Assembly: GCF_963517015.1 (NCBI RefSeq)
Contig: NZ_CAUQDV010000002.1
Location: forward strand, 434,001 to 498,000
From: an uncultured Devosia sp.
Lineage (GTDB): Bacteria > Pseudomonadota > Alphaproteobacteria > Rhizobiales > Devosiaceae
Direction: 5' to 3'
DNA: 64,000 bases
Shown: in pieces, positions 1 through 7,275 of the stretch
Layout of the letters: each line of letters begins with the position of its first letter
Position numbering within the stretch: position 1 is the stretch's first letter
Position numbers and translations under genes: made by a program
Notes under the pieces: model-generated
Told to the model about the DNA's origin: nothing
The model's database searches: none
The model's input: only the letters and a program-made list of their open reading frames with translations

Positions 1-61
1 ACTTTTTTGACCCCTCCCCGGGTGGGGAGGAGTGGATGCGTCGACAGAAACAGAGGTTAGC

Positions 62-1018
62 TTAGCCCAGGCAATCCACGAGGCTGGCAGCAAGGCCGCG
101 CAGCAATTGCGGATAGAGGTCCACACCTTCGGTCAGCGCACCACCTTCGGGGTCCAGCACGCCGGATTTGGCCTCGGTGCCCTCGGTGATGGCGCGGATG
201 ATGGTGGGTTCAAAATTGGGTTCGGCAAAGACGCAGGTGGCGCCGAGGGTGGCGACCTTGGCCTTGAGTTCGTCGATTCGCGCCGCGCCGGGCGTGACGT
301 CAGGCGTCACGGTGACCGAGCCGGCGACATCGAGGCCGAAGCGGGATTCGAAATATTGGTAGGCGTCGTGGAAGACCACGAAGGGCTTGTCGGTCACGGG
401 CGCCAGGGTAACAGTGATCTCGGCTTCGAGCGCCTCGAGCTTGACCAATTCGGCCTCGGCATTGGCCTGATAGGCGGCTGCATTGTCGGGATCGGCTTCG
501 GACAGCGTCGTGGCGATCTGGGTCACCATCAGCTTGGCATTTTCCGGATCGAGCCAGAAATGCATGTCGCCTTCGCCATGCTCATGGGCGTGATCGTGGC
601 CCTCGTGATCGTGCCCTTCATGATTGTGATCGTGGCCTTCATCGCCGTGGGAATGCGCTTCAAAGGCGCCGCCTTCGCGCATGGGCAGCAGAGCGATGCC
701 TGGTGCATCGGCCAGTTCGACGACCGTCGCCTTGCCGGCCAGGGTTTCGAGCGCATCACCCAGGAACAGTTCCATGCCATGGCCGGTCCAGAATACGACG
801 TCGGCACTTTCCAGCGCGCCGGCATCGGAGGGGCGCAGGGCATAGGTGTGGGGCGAGGCCGAACCCTTGACGATCAGCGTCGGCTCGCCAACGCCGGCCA
901 TGACGGCGGCGACCAGCGAATGAACCGGCTTGATGGAAGCGACGACATTGGGCGCAGCCATGGCCGTCGAGGTCAACAGGGTAGCGGCCAGCATGGTGAT
1001 GGGGGCGATGAGTTTCAT
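62..1018 (-). CDS. znuA: Zinc ABC transporter substrate-binding protein ZnuA
   Basis: Periplasmic zinc-capture protein of the ZnuABC high-affinity importer, 318 residues. The N-terminus is a signal peptide ending near TSTAMA-AP. The mature part begins with the cluster A-I family pattern NVVASIKPVHSLVAAVM, which supplies the first metal-binding His. Between about residues 121 and 150 there is a loop very rich in His, Asp and Glu (repeated GHDHEGHDH), typical of ZnuA rather than the manganese-binding relatives. FHDAYQYFESRFGL and CVFAEPNFEP carry the remaining conserved ligand region. A GAGG lies about 10 nt before the ATG. It is transcribed away from znuCB-zur, sharing a promoter region with Zur-box-like palindromes, so zinc repression is expected. 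Confidence 0.96.
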   Translation of the reverse strand: MKLIAPITMLAATLLTSTAMAAPNVVASIKPVHSLVAAVMAGVGEPTLIVKGSASPHTYALRPSDAGALESADVVFWTGHGMELFLGDALETLAGKATVVELADAPGIALLPMREGGAFEAHSHGDEGHDHNHEGHDHEGHDHAHEHGEGDMHFWLDPENAKLMVTQIATTLSEADPDNAAAYQANAEAELVKLEALEAEITVTLAPVTDKPFVVFHDAYQYFESRFGLDVAGSVTVTPDVTPGAARIDELKAKVATLGATCVFAEPNFEPTIIRAITEGTEAKSGVLDPEGGALTEGVDLYPQLLRGLAASLVDCLG

Positions 1019-1053
1019 GGTGGTTCGACCTCTTGAATCCGGAAAGCTGGAGC

Positions 1054-1073
1054 GTGATATGTTATGTTATTAC
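1054..1073. promoter_or_regulatory. Probable Zur operator 1 (znuA side)
   Basis: An AT-rich imperfect palindrome, GTGATAT-N6-TTATTAC, stands out from GC-rich surroundings and resembles the alphaproteobacterial Zur box built on GTTATA/TATAAC half-sites. It lies about 35 bp upstream of the znuA start. Zur binding is inferred from motif and neighbours. Confidence 0.6.
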
Positions 1074-1084
1074 GCTTGAGCGGT

Positions 1085-1097
1085 GTTATGCTATAAC
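1085..1097. promoter_or_regulatory. Probable Zur operator 2 (znuC side)
   Basis: GTTAT-GCT-ATAAC is a perfect 13-bp inverted repeat matching the core of rhizobial-type Zur boxes. It lies 28 bp upstream of the znuC ATG, a position where binding would block the znuCB-zur promoter. With the box at 1054-1073 it gives each divergent unit its own site. Confidence 0.7.
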
Positions 1098-1125
1098 GTA
1101 TTGAGAGGCGTCAAGAGGGTTGCGC

Positions 1126-1962
1126 ATGAATGCACTGGTACCAAAGGAAACGCTGATCACGCTCAGCAATGCGGGCGTTTCGCGCGGAAGCCGTATGCTG
1201 GTCAGCGGGGTGGACCTATCCATTGCCCGCGGCGAGATCGTGACTCTGATCGGGCCGAATGGTTCGGGCAAGTCGACCACGGCCAAGATGGCGACCGGCG
1301 TGTTGAAGCCGACCACGGGCACAGTGACGCGCAAGCCGGGCCTCAAGATCGGCTATGTGCCGCAGAAGCTGACTATCGACTGGACGCTGCCGCTGACGGT
1401 CGAGCGGCTGATGACGCTGACCGGGCGTTACTCGGCTGCCGAAATCGACGCGGCGCTGGAAGCAGTCGGCGCGCGACGCCTGCTCAAGGCGGCGGTGCAG
1501 GAATTGTCGGGCGGCGAGTTCCAGCGCGTGCTGTTTGCCCGGGCAATGATCCGCAAGCCGGACCTGCTGGTGCTGGACGAACCGGTGCAGGGCGTGGATT
1601 TTTCCGGTGAAGTGGCACTCTACGACCTAGTGCGGCAGATTCGCGACCGGACGCAGAGCGGCATATTGATGATCTCGCATGACCTGCATGTGGTGATGGC
1701 CGAGACCGACACGGTCATCTGCCTCAATGGTCATGTCTGCTGCCGCGGCACGCCGTCCATGGTCAAGCGCAGCCCGGAATATCTGAAGCTTTTCGGCGAA
1801 CGGGCGGCCAGCACGCTGGCCATCTACCAGCATCACCATGACCATACCCATCACGACGATGGCTGCGTGACGCCCGAGGGGCAGGCGCATGACCACCATC
1901 ATCACGATCACAAGAGTGATCATGGACACCACGACCATGCAGGACACGATCATGTTCGGTGA
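1126..1962 (+). CDS. znuC: Zinc ABC transporter ATP-binding protein ZnuC
   Basis: Cytoplasmic ATPase of the ZnuABC importer, 278 residues from the ATG at 1126. That start is preferred over a TTG two codons upstream because AAGAGGG lies about 6 nt before the ATG. The ABC motifs are in order: Walker A GPNGSGKST, Q-loop region VPQKL, signature LSGGEFQRV, Walker B LLVLDEP, and the H-loop in LMISHDLHV. After about residue 225 the protein ends in a His/Asp tail (QHHHDHTHHDDG and GHHDHAGHD), common in ZnuC and probably metal-buffering. The 3' end overlaps znuB by 11 bp, implying coupled translation. Confidence 0.96.
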   Translation: MNALVPKETLITLSNAGVSRGSRMLVSGVDLSIARGEIVTLIGPNGSGKSTTAKMATGVLKPTTGTVTRKPGLKIGYVPQKLTIDWTLPLTVERLMTLTGRYSAAEIDAALEAVGARRLLKAAVQELSGGEFQRVLFARAMIRKPDLLVLDEPVQGVDFSGEVALYDLVRQIRDRTQSGILMISHDLHVVMAETDTVICLNGHVCCRGTPSMVKRSPEYLKLFGERAASTLAIYQHHHDHTHHDDGCVTPEGQAHDHHHHDHKSDHGHHDHAGHDHVR

Positions 1963-2770
1963 CTATTTCTCCCGCGCGCTGATCGCCGGCACTGGCCTTG
2001 CCATGGTGGCCGGGCCCTTGGGCTGTTTCGTCGTCTGGCGGCGCATGGCCTATTTTGGCGACACCATGGCCCATTCGGCGCTGCTGGGCGTAGCGCTCTC
2101 CATCCTGCTTTCGATCAACATGACGCTGGGCGTGTTCGCCGTGGCGGCGCTGGTCGCCGGCGCGCTGATCGTGCTGCAGCGCCAGGCGACGCTATCGACC
2201 GATGCGCTCCTGGGCATATTGAGCCATTCGACGCTCGCTGTGGGCCTAGTGCTGGTGGGTTTCCTCACCACCGTCCGCATTGACCTGATGGGCTTCCTGT
2301 TCGGCGATATCCTTGCCGTTTCGGTGGAAGACATTGCCATCATCTATGGGGGCGGCATCGCGATTCTCGCCATATTGATCCTTGCCTGGCGACCGCTGCT
2401 GGCTTCCACGGTCAGCGCGGAGCTGGCCGAGGCGGAGGGCCTGCGGCCCGAGGTCAGCCGGCTTGTGCTAATGATCCTGATGGCCTCGGTCATCGCTATT
2501 GCCATGAAGCTGGTGGGCGTGTTGCTCATCACCTCGCTGCTGATCATTCCGGCCGCCACTGCGCGCCGGTTGAGCGCAACGCCGGAAATCATGGCCCTGG
2601 TCTCGGCCGTGCTCGGCGCCGTAGCCGTGGTGGGTGGCTTGTTCGGATCAAGAACCTGGGATACCGCTTCGGGGCCATCGATTGTGGTGATGGCGCTGCT
2701 TATATTCCTTGTGTCGCTGGCGGTGCCGGTGACACGATTGTTCGGCAGGAGAGAAGTTCATGGCACATAG
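1952..2770 (+). CDS. znuB: Zinc ABC transporter permease ZnuB
   Basis: Inner-membrane channel subunit of ZnuABC, about 272 residues, made almost entirely of hydrophobic helices. The start at 1952 (MFGDYFSRALIAGTG) is chosen because ZnuB proteins begin close to this sequence and an AGGAC lies just upstream; in-frame ATGs at 1889, 1922 and 1937 would add His/Thr codons that are only znuC read in another frame. GPLGCFVVWRRMAYFGD and the later LLIIPAATARRLS segment are characteristic of the ABC-3 permease family. It overlaps znuC upstream and zur downstream by about 11 bp each, so znuC-znuB-zur form one transcript. Confidence 0.95.
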   Translation: MFGDYFSRALIAGTGLAMVAGPLGCFVVWRRMAYFGDTMAHSALLGVALSILLSINMTLGVFAVAALVAGALIVLQRQATLSTDALLGILSHSTLAVGLVLVGFLTTVRIDLMGFLFGDILAVSVEDIAIIYGGGIAILAILILAWRPLLASTVSAELAEAEGLRPEVSRLVLMILMASVIAIAMKLVGVLLITSLLIIPAATARRLSATPEIMALVSAVLGAVAVVGGLFGSRTWDTASGPSIVVMALLIFLVSLAVPVTRLFGRREVHGT

Positions 2771-3176
2771 TCACGACGTTCCGAGCGACCTGACGCGCAA
2801 TCAGGGCCTGGTGCTGGGCGCGCTCAACCATTCCCCTGCCCCGCTCAGCGCCTATGACATTCTCGACAAGCTGCGTGGCGACGGCTTGCGCGCCCCGCTG
2901 CAGATCTATCGCGCGCTCGACAAGCTGGTGGAACGCGGTCTCGCCCATCGGCTGGAATCCCTCAATGCCTTCGTCGCCTGCGCCGACGAGCATTGCCACC
3001 GCAAGGGCCTGATCGCTTTCGCCATCTGCGAAGGCTGCGGGAAGGTCGATGAATTCGCCGATGAAGTGATCGAGGAGCGCCTGGGCCATTGGGCCGGGGC
3101 CAAGGGCTTCAAGGTCGAGCGCACGACAATGGAAATCCGCGGCAAGTGTGCGGAGTGTTTGGCGCTGGCGGCTTAG
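2760..3176 (+). CDS. zur: Zinc uptake regulator Zur, Fur family
   Basis: Zinc-sensing repressor of the Fur family, 138 residues. The N-terminal half is a winged helix (LTRNQGLVLGALNHSPAPLS, then RAPLQIYRALDKLVERGLAHRLE, the recognition-helix region). The dimerization half carries the structural zinc cysteines, CEGCGK and CAEC, and the sensory His/Cys stretch ACADEHCHRKG. The ATG overlaps the znuB stop. Being the third gene of the operon it probably represses, it should be autoregulated. Fur, Mur or Irr are less likely given the zinc-transport context. Confidence 0.95.
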   Translation: MAHSHDVPSDLTRNQGLVLGALNHSPAPLSAYDILDKLRGDGLRAPLQIYRALDKLVERGLAHRLESLNAFVACADEHCHRKGLIAFAICEGCGKVDEFADEVIEERLGHWAGAKGFKVERTTMEIRGKCAECLALAA

Positions 3177-3191
3177 CCTCTTTGCTGAGGA

Positions 3192-3310
3192 GTACCCCCA
3201 CCTAACCTCCCCCTGAAAAGGGGGAGGGACTAGATCGCGTTCGGGGCACTATCCTGCCAAGACCACTAAGCGGTCCCTCCCCCTATCAGGGGGAGGATAG
3301 GAGGGGGTAT
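3192..3310. repeat. Dispersed ~118-bp palindromic element, copy 1
   Basis: Intergenic element with inverted ends (GTACCCCCACC and GGAGGGGGTAT). Each arm folds into its own hairpin, CCTCCCCCTGAAAAGGGGGAGG-like on the left and CCTCCCCCTATCAGGGGG-like on the right. About 50 bp of less conserved sequence separates the arms. Copies 2 and 3 are at 10290-10407 and 60844-60961. It fills the gap between the convergent zur and rsmD genes. Confidence 0.85.
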
Positions 3311-3313
3311 CCG

Positions 3314-3877
3314 CTAAGACTCGCCCCCAAACGTCAGAAAATACACCGCCGCCGCGCCATACTCCCGGCGATCATCCAGTACAAATCCCTCGGGAATCTC
3401 CACTTCCGCCTCGACGCTTTCCTCGAAGACAACGGTTGCGCCCGACGCCAGCCAGCCGTTGCCGGCAATGCCGGTCAAGGCCAGTTCGCCAAGGCCCTTG
3501 CCATAGGGCGGGTCGAGGAAGACCAGGTTGAACTGGCCGAAGGTGCCGGGCTTGCCGAGGTCGGTGGCGTCGCGGCGGAGAAGCTTGGTGACGCCACCTG
3601 CCCCGAAGGCCTCGATGTGGTCGCGGATCAGGCCGCGCGATTCCGCACCGGTGTCGACGAAGGTGACGTGATTGGCGCCGCGCGACAGGGCTTCGAGGCC
3701 CAGGGCACCAGTGCCCGCGAAAAGATCAAGCACCCGCACTTCGTGGAACACCGGGCCGAGACGGCTGGCGAGTATATTGAACATCGATTCACGGGCGCGA
3801 TCGGACGTCGGACGAATGGAATCGTCCGACGGCGAATTGAGCTGCTTGCCGCGAAACTTGCCGGCGACAATGCGCAT
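3314..3877 (-). CDS. rsmD: 16S rRNA (guanine(966)-N(2))-methyltransferase RsmD
   Basis: SAM-dependent methyltransferase that modifies G966 of 16S rRNA, 187 residues, the family's usual length. It opens with MRIVAGKFRGKQL, the classic RsmD start, then IRPTSDRARESMFNIL. Motif I is VLDLFAGTGALGLEALSRGA, and the catalytic NPPY-type motif appears as LVFLDPPYGKGLG. The start lies 3 bp after the stop of the pseudouridine synthase gene, so the two rRNA-modifying genes are co-transcribed; this pairing is common in Hyphomicrobiales. Confidence 0.96.
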   Translation of the reverse strand: MRIVAGKFRGKQLNSPSDDSIRPTSDRARESMFNILASRLGPVFHEVRVLDLFAGTGALGLEALSRGANHVTFVDTGAESRGLIRDHIEAFGAGGVTKLLRRDATDLGKPGTFGQFNLVFLDPPYGKGLGELALTGIAGNGWLASGATVVFEESVEAEVEIPEGFVLDDRREYGAAAVYFLTFGGES

Positions 3878-3880
3878 GGC

Positions 3881-5752
3881 TTAGCCCCGCGGCTTGCGCG
3901 GACCACCCGACGGGCGACCAGCGCCGCCACCGGGACGACCGGCGCCGCCGCTTGGGCGACCACCGGGCTTGCCGCCCGGCTTGCCACCAAAGCCACCGGG
4001 ACGCGGACCGCGAGCGGGTGCTGCGCCATCGCGCTTGGCTACGGGCTTGCCATCGGCACGGGTGCGCGGCTTGCCATAGGTCTTGGCCTCGGAACCAAAC
4101 TCATTGCGACCGGGGCGACCAGCGCTGCTGGCGCCGGCACGGGCGGGACGATCACTCCGTTGCGGGCGTTCGCCACGCGTGGGGCGCTCGGAACGTTCTT
4201 CGAAGCTCCGGCCACCCTCGGGACGGAAACGGGCTGGCTTGTCGGAGAAATTGCGGCCGGGACGCTTGGCCTCGCCCTTGAAGGCGGCGCCTTCGCCCTT
4301 TTCGCTATCCGGACGGACGCGCGGCGCAAAAGCCGGGCGCTCACCAGCCGGTGCGTCGCCACGACGGGGGCCGCGCGCCGTGCCGGTGAATTCACGACCC
4401 TGCGGCGGACGGCCGCCTTCGGGACGCGGACCGCGCGGGCGATCACCAAAGTCGCGATCGGGCCGCGCGCCGGGGGCGCGGCGATCGTCGTCGCGGCGTG
4501 GCCGGTCACCAAAGCTCTTCTTGTCGCCAAACGGCTTCTTGTCACCGAAGGGCTTTTTGTCACCAAACGGCTTCTTGTCGCCAAAGCTCTTGCCGGCGGG
4601 GCGCGGCGCAGCCTTGCCGAAGGTCTTGGCGGACTGGTCGTCGCGGTCGGGACGTTTGACGATACGCGTATTGCGCTTGGCGACAAACTCTTCCGGCGCG
4701 CGGCCATCCTCGTCGAAATGCACGCGACGCGGCGGCGGCGCATATTCGTCGTCGCGGCTTTCCTCGCGCTTGGGCATTGGCTTGCGCGAGTCAAAGCGGC
4801 CAGGACGATCCTGGCGCGGACGTTCGGCGCGCCATTCTTCCTCGGTCTTTTCGGCGCCGTCGGTGAAGCGGAAGCGCTGGCGGGCGATCTCGACGGTATT
4901 GGTGCCGCGGCCGGTCAGGCGATCGCGGGTCGGCTTGCCGACGAGGGCGGCCTGCTCGGGCATTTCGCTGTCGAAATCAACATCGGCCGCATCGGCCAGC
5001 TTCTTGCCGAGCTGATCGCGCAGCATCTTGGCCTTGATGGTCTCGACGCCGCCAACCGGAATATCGCCGAGCTGGAAGGGGCCATAGGAAACGCGGATCA
5101 GGCGGTTCACTTCGAGGCCGAGAGCGCCCAGCACATTCTTGACTTCGCGGTTCTTGCCTTCGCGCAATGCCAGGACCAGCCAGACATTGGCACCCTGTTC
5201 GCGTTCGAGCGTGGCTTCGATCGAACCGTACTTGATGCCGTCGATCTCGATGCCGTCCTTGAGCTTGTCGAGGGCAGCCTGGGTCACCGTGCCATGGGCG
5301 CGCACGCGATAGCGGCGCAACCAACCGGTGGCGGGCAGTTCGAGGACACGCTTGAGGCCGCCGTCATTGGTCAGCAGCAGCAGGCCTTCGGTGTTGATAT
5401 CGAGACGACCGACGGTGACGACGCGCGGCAGGCCATGGGTTTCGAGATGTTCGAAAATGGTCTCGCGGCCTTCAGGATCCTTTTCGGTGACCACCAGGCC
5501 TGCGGGCTTGTGATAGAGCCATACGCGGGTGCCCTGACGGGCGGCAAGCGGGGCGCCATCAACCAGCACCTTGTCGCGGCTGGTGACGTTGAAGGCAGGC
5601 GTCAGCACCTTCTTGCCATTGACCACCACCCGGCCCTCGGTGATCCAGACCTCGGCGTCGCGGCGGGAGCAGAGGCCGGAGCGGGCAATGACCTTGGCGA
5701 GACGATCGCCGGTATCGGGCTGGGCAGGTTTTTCGCTGGTCTTGTTGCTCAT
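3881..5752 (-). CDS. RsuA/RluB-family pseudouridine synthase with a long basic low-complexity tail
   Basis: rRNA pseudouridine synthase, 623 residues, more than twice the usual RluB length of about 250. Residues 16-62 are an S4 RNA-binding domain (RLAKVIARSGLCSRRDAEVWI). Residues 75-250 are the synthase domain with catalytic Asp118 in GRLDINTEGLLLLTNDG and the LREGKNREVKN motif typical of RluB/RluE/RluF. From about residue 300 to the end the protein is Arg/Lys/Gly/Pro-rich and probably disordered. It contains four or five FGDKKPFGDKK-type units and ends in GGKPGGRPSGG-type repeats. Target site is probably the 23S rRNA helix modified by RluB, but this cannot be read from sequence. Co-transcribed with rsmD. 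Confidence 0.9.
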   Translation of the reverse strand: MSNKTSEKPAQPDTGDRLAKVIARSGLCSRRDAEVWITEGRVVVNGKKVLTPAFNVTSRDKVLVDGAPLAARQGTRVWLYHKPAGLVVTEKDPEGRETIFEHLETHGLPRVVTVGRLDINTEGLLLLTNDGGLKRVLELPATGWLRRYRVRAHGTVTQAALDKLKDGIEIDGIKYGSIEATLEREQGANVWLVLALREGKNREVKNVLGALGLEVNRLIRVSYGPFQLGDIPVGGVETIKAKMLRDQLGKKLADAADVDFDSEMPEQAALVGKPTRDRLTGRGTNTVEIARQRFRFTDGAEKTEEEWRAERPRQDRPGRFDSRKPMPKREESRDDEYAPPPRRVHFDEDGRAPEEFVAKRNTRIVKRPDRDDQSAKTFGKAAPRPAGKSFGDKKPFGDKKPFGDKKPFGDKKSFGDRPRRDDDRRAPGARPDRDFGDRPRGPRPEGGRPPQGREFTGTARGPRRGDAPAGERPAFAPRVRPDSEKGEGAAFKGEAKRPGRNFSDKPARFRPEGGRSFEERSERPTRGERPQRSDRPARAGASSAGRPGRNEFGSEAKTYGKPRTRADGKPVAKRDGAAPARGPRPGGFGGKPGGKPGGRPSGGAGRPGGGAGRPSGGPRKPRG

Positions 5753-5807
5753 GGCGAGACGTCTTTCATGTCATGCGGGACCCGAAATGGGCGGCGCGGA
5801 AAAGGCG

Positions 5808-5832
5808 AAGCGGCCGGATCATCCGGCCGCTT
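5808..5832 (-). terminator. Intrinsic terminator after the lipoprotein gene
   Basis: A perfect 12-bp inverted repeat, AAGCGGCCGGAT / ATCCGGCCGCTT, around one central base. On the minus strand it follows the stop at 5857 and runs into TTTTCC. It should separate the lipoprotein transcript from the pseudouridine synthase gene. Confidence 0.75.
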
Positions 5833-5856
5833 GCAAATTGTATCGTCGAGGACGGC

Positions 5857-6582
5857 TTAGTCCTGGCCGGTTTCGCTCTTGGTCAGGCCGACGCCCTGGC
5901 TATTGCTAATGGCAGTGCCGGAGCTGAGAGGGCCCGTAGAGCGGCGACGGGCGTCCTGAATGGCCTTGCGGACCTCTTCGGGGCAGCGCGCATCGCTGAG
6001 CGAGACGACCTGGCCATTGCCGATGGAGCAGACCAGTTCGGCATCGCCGACGCGGGTGAAATAGTCAGCGGGCGGCAGATAGAGCGGGCGCTCGGAATTG
6101 GCGACAGAGACGTCGAGATTGTTCTTCTGCATGCGCGCGGTCAGCGTGCGGGCCTCTTCTTCGGTCAGCGGACGGCCGGCAACCGAGTTCAGGTCAACGA
6201 CCTTGGCATTGCGCAGGCGCGTAAGGTCGGCTTCGCTCAGATTGGCGGTGTCGATGCGCACGGTATCGCTATTGGCCGGCAGCTGAGCAGACGCTGCCTG
6301 GGTGGTCGGGGCCGGAAGAGCCTGGCCGGAGGTGGGCAGAACCAGCGGGGCACGGGCCGTTGTCAGGTCATCCTTGGGCGCTTCACCCGGAATGAGGCCG
6401 ACGCCGCGCGCCGTGGAGGTCATGACTTCGCGCTCGAATGTGCCGATATCGGTCAGCGCATTGCCGCCTTCGACAGTGGTGCAGGCAGCCAGTGCAAGGG
6501 CCATGAAGCCGGCCATCGCCACCGAAGCGGCGCGGCCAAGGGCATTCCGGGATGCCTGCTGCGCGGTCAGTCCATTACGCAT
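5857..6582 (-). CDS. Hypothetical lipoprotein downstream of lspA
   Basis: Predicted lipoprotein of 241 residues; I do not recognise the family. The N-terminus has a hydrophobic segment ending in the lipobox LALAAC (Cys about residue 34), preceded by Arg14 and Arg18, so it should be cleaved by the signal peptidase encoded just upstream. A Pro/Ala/Thr-rich linker follows (about residues 75-105). A conserved-looking region has IDTANLSEADLTRLRNAKVVDLNS and RPLTEEEARTLTARMQ. Near the end are two Cys, in ELVCSIGNG and DARCPEEV, that could form a disulfide. It sits 102 bp after lspA on the same strand and ends at a strong terminator. A cell-envelope role is inferred from localisation alone. Confidence 0.8.
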   Translation of the reverse strand: MRNGLTAQQASRNALGRAASVAMAGFMALALAACTTVEGGNALTDIGTFEREVMTSTARGVGLIPGEAPKDDLTTARAPLVLPTSGQALPAPTTQAASAQLPANSDTVRIDTANLSEADLTRLRNAKVVDLNSVAGRPLTEEEARTLTARMQKNNLDVSVANSERPLYLPPADYFTRVGDAELVCSIGNGQVVSLSDARCPEEVRKAIQDARRRSTGPLSSGTAISNSQGVGLTKSETGQD

Positions 6583-6653
6583 GAAAGGTCCTTCACGATT
6601 TCGGCGGCTTATAACGCACTTTCGCGGTTAAGGCCAGATTCAGGCAGCAACGT

Positions 6654-6674
6654 GTTCGCGATCCCATCGCGAAC
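6654..6674. repeat. Hairpin with GTGTTCGCGATC direct repeat
   Basis: GTTCGCGAT-CCC-ATCGCGAAC is a perfect 9-bp stem immediately after the lspA stop. GTGTTCGCGATC then recurs at 6675-6686, overlapping the last lspA bases. There is no U-tract, so it may be a transcript-end structure or processing site rather than a classical terminator. Confidence 0.5.
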
Positions 6675-6684
6675 GTGTTCGCGA

Positions 6685-7275
6685 TCACGCTGCCGATGTT
6701 TTCCGCCGCTTGCCGAGGCCAAGAAGGTCAGCAATCAGCAGGATGACGCCAAGCGTAATGGCCACGTCGGCAATATTGAAAATGTAAAACGACCAGGTGC
6801 CCCAGTGGAGGTGGAAAAAATCCGCCACGGCGCCATAGATCAGCCGGTCGATGGCATTGGAGAGAGCTCCGCCGATGCAAAAGCCCAGGCCAAGCCGTAT
6901 CAGCGACGAATCCGCGCGCACCCACCAGATGGCCAGTGCGACAATGGCCACCAGCATGAGCAGGCCGAGGGCCCAGGGCGGCATGTCATTGAACAGGCTG
7001 TAGGAAATGCCGGTATTCCAGACCAGGACATAGTCGAAGAAGTCGGTGACGCGCACGACTTCGCCGCCGCGCCAGCCGGTCATGGAAAAGGGCACGAAGC
7101 TCGACAGGATCTCGACGCAGGGCGATGCACCGATGGCGATACATTCGCCCGCCACCTGGAAGCCTTTGTGGGCGCGATCGAGGCCAAAGGCCAGGATCGC
7201 CATGGTGAGCGAGACATAGACGGAAGGGTGCAGCCATGCGCGCACGGCAGCAGCCTTGTCATTGGGCGCGGTCAC
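6685..7275 (-). CDS. lspA: Signal peptidase II (lipoprotein signal peptidase)
   Basis: Inner-membrane aspartyl protease that removes signal peptides from lipidated prolipoproteins. From the GTG at 7275, which overlaps the ileS stop as GTGA, the product is 196 residues, slightly longer than the usual 160-170. The catalytic aspartates are in GGALSNAIDRL and FYIFNIADVAI, the two signature blocks of the family. VLVWNTGISYSLFN is the conserved NxG-type segment before TM2. Four hydrophobic helices are visible. An open frame continues upstream to 7659 but only overlaps ileS coding sequence. The ileS-lspA coupling is widespread in bacteria. Confidence 0.95.
   Translation of the reverse strand: MTAPNDKAAAVRAWLHPSVYVSLTMAILAFGLDRAHKGFQVAGECIAIGASPCVEILSSFVPFSMTGWRGGEVVRVTDFFDYVLVWNTGISYSLFNDMPPWALGLLMLVAIVALAIWWVRADSSLIRLGLGFCIGGALSNAIDRLIYGAVADFFHLHWGTWSFYIFNIADVAITLGVILLIADLLGLGKRRKTSAA

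Noticed and set aside
11..30. CCTCCCC-GGGT-GGGGAGG hairpin at the window edge as terminator of znuA.
   Set aside because: On the znuA strand the stem is followed by A residues rather than a U-run, and the window edge hides the rest.
1889..1951. Longer start of znuB at 1889.
   Set aside because: The added residues are Thr/Ile-rich shadow of the ZnuC His tail and do not match ZnuB N-termini.
4509..4600. Short tandem DNA repeats that might be read as a CRISPR or VNTR.
   Set aside because: They are the coding repeats for FGDKKP units of the pseudouridine synthase tail; no spacer structure exists.
3617..5860. A 747-codon open frame on the plus strand opposite the pseudouridine synthase gene.
   Set aside because: It mirrors the GC-rich third positions of the real minus-strand gene, which has S4 and synthase motifs; the antisense product is Gly/Ala/Thr-rich without any family pattern.
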